Source of the DNA: Thamnaconus septentrionalis
Lineage: Eukaryota > Chordata > Actinopteri > Tetraodontiformes > Monacanthidae
Assembly: GCA_009823395.1 (NCBI GenBank)
Contig: CM020515.1
Span: 14,020,489 to 14,084,488, forward strand
Length of the DNA: 64,000 nucleotides
Reading direction: 5' to 3'
Positions 61,601-64,000 of this stretch are shown piece after piece. Each line of letters begins with the position of its first letter. Positions within the stretch are counted from its first letter, which is position 1. Both the position numbers and the translations under genes were made by a program. The notes beneath the pieces were generated by a model that saw nothing but the letters and a program-made list of their open reading frames with translations, was not told the origin of the DNA and searched no databases.

Positions 61601-63433
61601 TTCCACTCCCCCCAAAAAAACCGCCCCGCCCCATGCGCTCCATCTCACTGCCTGGCCTCGTGCTGTGTCTGCCTCTGGGGTCTCCTGCAGCCTGCCGCAA
61701 CCCATTTAAAGCAAAAAAATAAAAATTGCACGCTACTTATAGCTCCGAATTGGAAAATGTTGCACTTCGACTCGTTCGACCCGTCGGCCACCGCTGCACG
61801 GCTCAAGGACTTCCCAGAGTGCAGCACGTTGCGCTCACATCGCAGACACCGACGCTTACAAGGTCCATCCTGAAAGCCCCGCCTCTCTTCCTCCTTTTTT
61901 GTCGCTAACCCCTCTCCAACGACATCCCCCGTCTGCGAGATTTTTTTCCCTAGGAGGAAATGGAGATAACCACGTCCCAAACTCCTTTGATTGGTCCCTG
62001 CAACGTCTCTTGTCCTAATGTTTCGTAGTTGCTCACCCAGTTGTGCATACGCGAAAAAGTTTGTGACTTCTGCATTAATGGGCCCATAGAGCATTCGCTG
62101 TAGTATCGCTTCCCGTCATGCCATAAAGACCGTAACTGAAACATCTACAATAGAAAGATTTTCCATGAAGGCCACAGTCGTCCTGTCAGCTGATTTAAAG
62201 GCGTTTAGTTTTGTATTGAGGTCTGTGGGAAAAATCCTTTTTGGGCCAATGGGATTTTTTTGCTGCAGTACCTCAAGTGGCCACTGGGAAAAATCGGCAC
62301 ACCGCCATATTGCCAGTCTGGTGGTATCCAGTTCTTCTAATACATCCATGGTGGATAATCGATATGATTATCCTTCAGCCACCAAAGGGGGCGCACTCTA
62401 GGTAGAAGTGAGAGAGTTTGCAGCGACCAATCAAATGAGTTCGGGTGAGTTAGGGGCGTGGTTATCTCTGTTTCCTCCTGGGGAAAAAAAATCTCGTCCC
62501 CCCGTCCAGTGCCGGCAGACACTTCCTCCAAACGCTCCTGTCCGTCCGTCCTGTACGGGGGAGGGGGGAGGGGGACTGGGGGAGGGCGGGTCCTCAGGTA
62601 AACCCCTCCCCTCCTCCCCCTGCTCCTCTTCCGACAGGCTCCATCGCTTCTTCTTGCCCTCCGCTGCCACGCTCCATCTCATCCCTGACACAGGAGCAGC
62701 AACATTAGTCTCTGCCGGTAAAACAGCAGTGGCACGTACAATGAAAAAAAGGAATCCGGGTCTTAGAGGAAACGCTGTATCTAGTCGTTAAGACTCTCCC
62801 ATTGTTAACCTCCAGCCAACGCAGTGTGTCCTGGTGCCATTTTTTTGGTTTGTTTGTCTTTTTTTGGTAGTTCCACGCACATCTTGTTGCCTCTGTGTTG
62901 GTTTTTCTCGTGTACAGTACCGTGTCATCGTGCTGTCATTCCTGTTGTCCGTAAGAAAAAAAGCAACAACACTAGCGGCAGAGTTTGCTCAGGTGCGACC
63001 AGAAGCGCACCAGAAGCATCCCTGTGTAGCACATGTGACCGACGACTCTTCTTTCAATCAGGGCAGACATCACTGACCTCCAGTTCGGGCTCCTCAAGAG
63101 ATTAATATTATTTCTGCTCTCTTCCGTTTTCTCACACCTCATTGCCATCGCCACACTCCCTCTCCTCTTCCTCCTCCTCCTTCTCCTCCTCCCGCCTCTC
63201 ATCACCCTCCTCCACCCGCTCACCATCGTCCATCGCACTCACCTCTCCCCGCCACGCCCCTCCCCCCCCACCCATCAGATATCTTCAATTACGAAATCCC
63301 CTCCATCAATGTCAATCTGGACAGCCTCATCGATGAGTTCAGCGGTGCCCCCTGCAGGCGGTCGGTGGCAGTGACAGACTCTCCGGAGGGGGACGCTGTG
63401 CCTGAGGAGGAACCCCAGAGCACAACTCTATGA
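39482..63433 (+). CDS. arhgap44: Rho GTPase-activating protein 44 (RICH2, nadrin-2)
   Basis: 22 coding exons give about 990 aa if exon 19 is read through its frame break (human: about 818). The protein is a cytoplasmic BAR-RhoGAP that senses curved membrane and switches off Rac1 and Cdc42. It acts in exocytosis, dendritic spines and actin control, and its tail binds SH3 and PDZ (Shank-type) partners. Seen: N-BAR about 1-250 (starting [17 protein letters not shown]), RhoGAP about 255-450 with arginine finger R295 in [13 protein letters not shown] and [18 protein letters not shown], a Pro/Ser-rich tail from about 453, and a C-terminal class I PDZ ligand, STTL. Sequence in the BAR region ([24 protein letters not shown]) fits ARHGAP44, not its paralogue ARHGAP17. 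Which teleost duplicate (a or b) it is cannot be told. Exons 19 and 21 contain frame problems described separately. Confidence 0.96.
39733..39770. repeat. (GGGA)n tetranucleotide repeat
   Basis: GGGA/GGAG units, G-rich on the plus strand, 200 bp into intron 1 of arhgap44. Confidence 0.9.
40274..40337. repeat. (GT)n microsatellite
   Basis: Perfect run of about 32 units in intron 1. Confidence 0.97.
41250..41530. repeat. Copy of the dispersed repeat with a perfect TGACGTCA palindrome
   Basis: TTTGTGACGTCACAAA at 41408-41423 is a perfect 16-bp palindrome containing the CRE consensus. AAACTGATGCTTT lies about 80 bp before it and GGCTGATTCC just after it, in the same order as the copy at 2.38-2.66 kb. 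Confidence 0.5.
42240..42381. repeat. Teleost dispersed repeat 3' end with (GGAT)n tail
   Basis: CTTGTCCAGGGTGTCACCCT, then GCTGGGAGAGGCTCCAGCAG, CCCCGAGCTCAGGAAGAAG, AAAATGGATGGATGGATGG. This is the best-preserved copy in the window of a repeat very common in fish. A truncated second copy lies at 48.29-48.37 kb. Confidence 0.8.
44306..44358. repeat. (GAA)n microsatellite
   Basis: About 17 GAA units. Reading frames across it give poly-Lys or poly-Leu and are not genes. Confidence 0.96.
45883..45910. repeat. (TTTA)n microsatellite
   Basis: About seven units of TTTA in intron 1. Confidence 0.93.
46197..46308. repeat. (CT)n microsatellite, interrupted
   Basis: CT repeat of over 100 bp with ACTC and TTTCTCC interruptions. 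Confidence 0.96.
46379..46415. repeat. (TG)n microsatellite
   Basis: About 18 units, 70 bp downstream of the CT tract. Confidence 0.95.
46559..46608 (+). repeat. G-rich tract with G-quadruplex potential
   Basis: More than 30 G in 50 bases, including a run of 14 G and several GGG/GGGG blocks (GGTGGGCAGGGGTGGGGG). It is on the transcribed (coding-sense) strand of arhgap44 intron 1, so the RNA as well as the DNA could fold into a quadruplex. Confidence 0.7.
46731..46778. repeat. (GT)n microsatellite
   Basis: About 24 units. Confidence 0.96.
48295..48372. repeat. Truncated copy of the (GGAT)n fish repeat
   Basis: CTCCAGCAGACCCCTGCAG, then GTTCAGGACGAAGTGGGTAT and TGAAAATGGATGGATGGAT. It matches the right third of the element at 42240-42381. 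Confidence 0.7.
48674..48706. repeat. Perfect 16-bp inverted repeat with 1-nt spacer
   Basis: GTCGGCCAGCGGACCT is followed by a single G and then its exact reverse complement, AGGTCCGCTGGCCGAC. It can form a cruciform or RNA hairpin. It lies in intron 1 of arhgap44, next to GC-rich unique sequence. Confidence 0.95.
48914..48986. repeat. (CT)n microsatellite
   Basis: Perfect CT run of about 36 units. Confidence 0.97.
50109..50166. repeat. (GT)n microsatellite
   Basis: About 29 units, 180 bp upstream of exon 2 of arhgap44. Confidence 0.97.
50348..50387 (+). CDS. arhgap44: arhgap44 exon 2
   Basis: Acceptor TCATTGCAG, donor CAG|GTGAGT. Completes R18 and encodes [13 protein letters not shown] (residues 19-31); ends in phase 0. 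BAR domain helix. Confidence 0.96.
50681..50719. repeat. (TG)n microsatellite abutting the exon 3 acceptor
   Basis: TG run with one GGG break, ending about 10 nt before the exon 3 acceptor TTCCCCTGCAG. It replaces the usual pyrimidine tract for most of the branch-to-acceptor interval. Confidence 0.95.
50730..50849 (+). CDS. arhgap44: arhgap44 exon 3
   Basis: 120 nt, residues 32-71, [19 protein letters not shown] onward to SVKSPS. Donor TCT|GTGAGT; phase 0 at both ends, so skipping would keep the frame. An internal CAG|GTGACT at 50759 looks like a donor but the protein runs through it, as in mammals. Confidence 0.95.
50953..51029 (+). CDS. arhgap44: arhgap44 exon 4
   Basis: Acceptor GCTCTCAG, donor GG|GTGAGG. 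Residues 72-96 ([25 protein letters not shown]), ending in phase 2 inside G97. BAR domain. Confidence 0.95.
51167..51278 (+). CDS. arhgap44: arhgap44 exon 5
   Basis: Acceptor CCAAACAG, donor GAG|GTCAGA. Residues 98-134, [20 protein letters not shown] to PLYVLAE. BAR domain. Confidence 0.95.
51613..51689 (+). CDS. arhgap44: arhgap44 exon 6
   Basis: Acceptor CTCCTCCAG, donor CAG|GTGAAG. Residues 135-159, [19 protein letters not shown] and following; R160 is split. This is one of the most conserved BAR segments in the family. Confidence 0.96.
51781..51895 (+). CDS. arhgap44: arhgap44 exon 7
   Basis: Acceptor GCGTCTGCAG, donor CGG|GTGAGT. Residues 161-198, with a Ser-rich loop ([19 protein letters not shown]) then [19 protein letters not shown] domain. 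Confidence 0.95.
52094..52162 (+). CDS. arhgap44: arhgap44 exon 8
   Basis: 69 nt, phase 0 at both ends. Residues 199-221, [20 protein letters not shown] and FQT. Donor ACT|GTGAGT. The EIDYANYF block is specific to ARHGAP44 as against ARHGAP17. Confidence 0.96.
52258..52339 (+). CDS. arhgap44: arhgap44 exon 9
   Basis: Residues 222-248, [20 protein letters not shown] and PQIKAHQ; ends in phase 1 inside E249. Donor AAG|GTGAAC. Last part of the BAR domain. Confidence 0.95.
52551..52678 (+). CDS. arhgap44: arhgap44 exon 10
   Basis: Acceptor TGTGTTGCAG, donor GAG|GTAGAG. Residues 250-291: [20 protein letters not shown] leads into the RhoGAP domain ([20 protein letters not shown]). Confidence 0.96.
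52679..53518 (+). other. arhgap44: arhgap44 intron 10
   Basis: 840-bp intron. Contains a short CA run near 53.18 kb and ATTAA-rich unique sequence. No exon candidates. Confidence 0.8.
53519..53630 (+). CDS. arhgap44: arhgap44 exon 11 (arginine finger)
   Basis: Residues 292-328, starting [17 protein letters not shown]295 of GLFR is the arginine finger needed for GTP hydrolysis by Rac1/Cdc42. Followed by [19 protein letters not shown]; ends in phase 1 inside G329. Donor GCAG|GTCAGC. Confidence 0.96.
53631..54045 (+). other. arhgap44: arhgap44 intron 11
   Basis: 415-bp intron, with poly-A and poly-T tracts near both ends and no other features. Confidence 0.8.
54046..54127 (+). CDS. arhgap44: arhgap44 exon 12
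   Basis: Residues 330-355, [20 protein letters not shown] and EWIQAS; N356 split. Contains the conserved [11 protein letters not shown] motif of RhoGAP domains. Donor CAA|GTGAGT. Confidence 0.96.
54210..54290 (+). CDS. arhgap44: arhgap44 exon 13
   Basis: Residues 357-382, [20 protein letters not shown] and DNLNNF; R383 split. Separated from exon 12 by an 82-bp intron, very short. Donor CAG|GTCAGT. Confidence 0.95.
54468..54581 (+). CDS. arhgap44: arhgap44 exon 14
   Basis: Residues 384-420: [20 protein letters not shown] and [18 protein letters not shown]421 split. [16 protein letters not shown] is the second RhoGAP signature. Donor CC|GTCAGT. Confidence 0.96.
54682..54773 (+). CDS. arhgap44: arhgap44 exon 15
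   Basis: Residues 422-451, [20 protein letters not shown] and [10 protein letters not shown]. The acceptor follows a run of about 22 T. Intron 14 is 100 bp. End of the RhoGAP domain; E452 split. Confidence 0.96.
54774..55014 (+). other. arhgap44: arhgap44 intron 15
   Basis: 241-bp intron with a T-rich 3' end; nothing else seen. Confidence 0.8.
55015..55204 (+). CDS. arhgap44: arhgap44 exon 16
   Basis: Residues 453-514, [40 protein letters not shown], then [20 protein letters not shown]515 split. Start of the unstructured tail, still highly similar to mammalian ARHGAP44 ([29 protein letters not shown]). Donor CGG|GTACGC, the same hexamer as the donor of exon 17. Confidence 0.95.
55561..55600. 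repeat. (GTCT)n tetranucleotide repeat
   Basis: Ten perfect GTCT units in intron 16. Confidence 0.97.
55941..56304. mobile_element. Non-autonomous Tc1/mariner-type element (MITE)
   Basis: The left end is CACTACCAGTCAAAAGTGTG and the right end, reversed, reads CGCTACCAGTCAAATGTTTG, an inverted terminal repeat of the Tc1-like type. TA dinucleotides flank both ends (55939-55940 and 56305-56306), as expected from TA target duplication. The similarity between ends continues inwards (ACACACCT and a TTTTTCTTTATTTT-like stretch). The 364-bp length and absence of any transposase frame indicate a deletion derivative mobilised in trans. It sits inside arhgap44 intron 16, 312 bp before the microexon. 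Inactive as seen. Confidence 0.85.
56617..56634 (+). CDS. arhgap44: arhgap44 exon 17, 18-nt microexon
   Basis: Acceptor CCCTACTAACGCAG, with a near-ideal branch motif (TACTAAC) immediately before it, and donor AAAG|GTACGC. It adds IRKIQ between split G515 and S521, phase 2 to phase 2, so inclusion or skipping keeps frame. The mammalian protein has LRKIQS here, so the exon is conserved. Skipping would give KKDGMGVRV. Confidence 0.93.
56755..56934 (+). CDS. arhgap44: arhgap44 exon 18
   Basis: Residues 522-580, [17 protein letters not shown]... to [21 protein letters not shown] is shared with mammals. The end is placed at TTTG|GTAAGG (phase 2), the strongest donor. Weaker options are CCTG|GTGACC at 56921 (phase 1) and CGA|GTTTGG at 56929 (phase 0). 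The choice affects the frame of exon 19. Confidence 0.85.
56935..58187 (+). other. arhgap44: arhgap44 intron 18
   Basis: 1253-bp intron with an impure (CAT)n run near 57.0 kb and a CTC/CTT pyrimidine tract near 57.56 kb. A frame at 57296-57706 is Leu/Pro-rich and is probably not coding. Confidence 0.75.
58188..58729 (+). CDS. arhgap44: arhgap44 exon 19, long Pro/Ser-rich exon with a frame break
   Basis: Acceptor TCTTAATATCCGCAG, donor CTAG|GTAAAT. The first part reads [20 protein letters not shown] in phase with exon 18. The later part reads [20 protein letters not shown], a Ser run (TCC repeats, 58451-58480), [38 protein letters not shown] and ends RLT plus a split Ser, in phase with exon 20. 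The two parts are in different frames: the 542-nt exon is one base short of a multiple of three. Left unaltered, the first frame stops at the TGA at 58384-58386, giving a product of about 646 aa. The switch lies about 58280-58320. It is probably a missing C in a C-rich run (sequence error), otherwise a true frameshift. Exon 18 could also join exon 20 directly in frame. Confidence 0.75.
58730..60081 (+). other. arhgap44: arhgap44 intron 19
   Basis: 1352-bp intron; a (TGATGC)n-like run lies at 59932-59967, followed by GGC/GGT repeats. No further exon was recognised. Confidence 0.8.
60082..60230 (+). CDS. arhgap44: arhgap44 exon 20
   Basis: Acceptor GTCTCTTTCAG, donor AAAG|GTCAGA. Reads [49 protein letters not shown]; ends in phase 1. 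KSKELSP and SPHTLRK are conserved with mammalian ARHGAP44. Confidence 0.95.
60474..60866 (+). CDS. arhgap44: arhgap44 exon 21, proline-rich SH3-ligand exon
   Basis: 130 codons: [58 protein letters not shown], then [16 protein letters not shown]. It carries several PxxP-type SH3-binding motifs ([14 protein letters not shown]). The segment [18 protein letters not shown] (about 60761-60813) does not resemble mammalian sequence, but another frame of the same bases reads [17 protein letters not shown] and does. Two compensating single-base differences are implied. Donor ACAG|GTAAAC, phase 1. Confidence 0.93.
60867..63278 (+). other. arhgap44: arhgap44 intron 21
   Basis: 2412-bp intron. The frame of exon 21 continues open for 36 codons to a TAG at 60974-60976 and keeps coding-like codon use. 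A phase-compatible 24-nt microexon candidate lies at 61314-61337. A short GT run is at 61187-61211. The rest is C-rich in places (61.47-61.63, 62.56-62.63, 63.16-63.27 kb), with no further recognised exon. Confidence 0.75.
63279..63433 (+). CDS. arhgap44: arhgap44 exon 22, C-terminus with PDZ ligand
   Basis: Acceptor CCCCCACCCATCAG; completes D and reads [20 protein letters not shown], then [19 protein letters not shown] and EEEPQSTTL, with TGA at 63431-63433. The mammalian counterpart has FDIPSI..EL and ends ESTAL. The final T-T-L is a class I PDZ ligand; in mammals this end binds Shank3. Confidence 0.95.
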
Positions 63434-64000
63434 CCTTTGACCCTAAGGCATCACAGCTTACCAGCACCCCTGAGCGGCCGTCCTATAATGTTAGCTGTGG
63501 CCGCTCGGCGGGTGCCTGATGGACACACACACACACACACACACACACACTGGCCTCACCGATGCTACGGGCTGCAAAAGAATCTCATCTCTTACAACCG
63601 CTCGCTAAAACCTAAATGGAACTAGAAAACGCAGAAACAAAGACACCACCAAAATGCCATTGAAGAGGAACAGTTGCCTTTAATAGGAAAGACTGGAATA
63701 GTTTTACATTTCAAGATGTTTGAATTGCTTCCTCTTTCTTTTGCTCGGAGTTGTTCATTTTTTTTGGATGCAGTGCTCTGTATATCTGTGAGGTTTTTCT
63801 TTATTCTTTGAAGGGTTTGTTGTGCTAAGTATTATTATTATTTTTGCCTTATTTAATCATGCAATCAAATTGCAATATGATATATATATACTCAAGTTGT
63901 ACTACTTTTGCGCTTCGGGAACCTCAGAGGCTGACGTGTTTAGGAGTGAAGCCCAACCTCAGGGTGAAACAGTGACAGAGTGAGAAGTCAAGCAGTCTCA
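63434..64000 (+). other. arhgap44: arhgap44 3' UTR (start)
   Basis: Contains a short CA run (63522-63550), then AT-rich sequence. No AATAAA was seen before the window ends, so the polyadenylation site probably lies further right. Confidence 0.6.

Noticed and set aside
62160..62400. Possible dispersed repeat with CTCAAGTGGCCACTGGG and CACCGCCATATTG
   Set aside because: Looks vaguely like a fish repeat, but only one copy occurs in the window and no ends could be defined.

Overview
This window is vertebrate, almost certainly teleost fish, nuclear DNA. Reasons: the coding sequence is split by GT-AG introns; the two recognisable genes are vertebrate families; perfect (CA)n/(GT)n and (CT)n microsatellites are very dense; a fish-type dispersed repeat ending in (GGAT)n occurs three times; and a Tc1-like inverted-repeat element sits in an intron. 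Nothing prokaryotic is present.

Layout. 1-16.5 kb is mostly non-coding. It holds two unidentified coding-like segments: a possible terminal exon on the minus strand (263-473) and a 143-codon membrane-protein-like frame on the plus strand (6824-7255). 16.5-26.3 kb is a two-exon heparan sulfate 3-O-sulfotransferase gene of the HS3ST3 subgroup, on the minus strand: exon 1 25801-26300, exon 2 16508-17126, one 8.7-kb intron, 372 aa, intact. 26.3-39 kb is intergenic, with microsatellites, repeat copies and a weak three-block spliced candidate at 37.8-38.4 kb. From 39482 to 63433 on the plus strand lies arhgap44 (RICH2/nadrin-2), whose coding part I resolve into 22 exons. It encodes an N-BAR domain, a RhoGAP domain with its arginine finger, a long proline-rich tail and a C-terminal PDZ ligand (STTL). 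The 3' UTR runs off the right edge.

The two recognised genes are divergent, with about 13 kb between their start codons, and act in different pathways: Golgi modification of heparan sulfate, and Rac1/Cdc42 down-regulation at curved membranes and synapses. Both families lie together on human 17p12 as I recall it, so the window looks like a rearranged piece of that conserved neighbourhood.

The main oddities are in the arhgap44 tail. Exon 19 should be a multiple of three by its flanking phases but is 542 nt and changes frame internally. Exon 21 has a stretch that matches mammalian ARHGAP44 only in another frame. There is an 18-nt microexon, a possible 24-nt microexon, and an open read-through that would swap the PDZ ligand for another C-terminus. 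I found no convincing wholly new system. The best unknowns are the membrane-type frame at 6824 and the minus-strand exon at 263-473.
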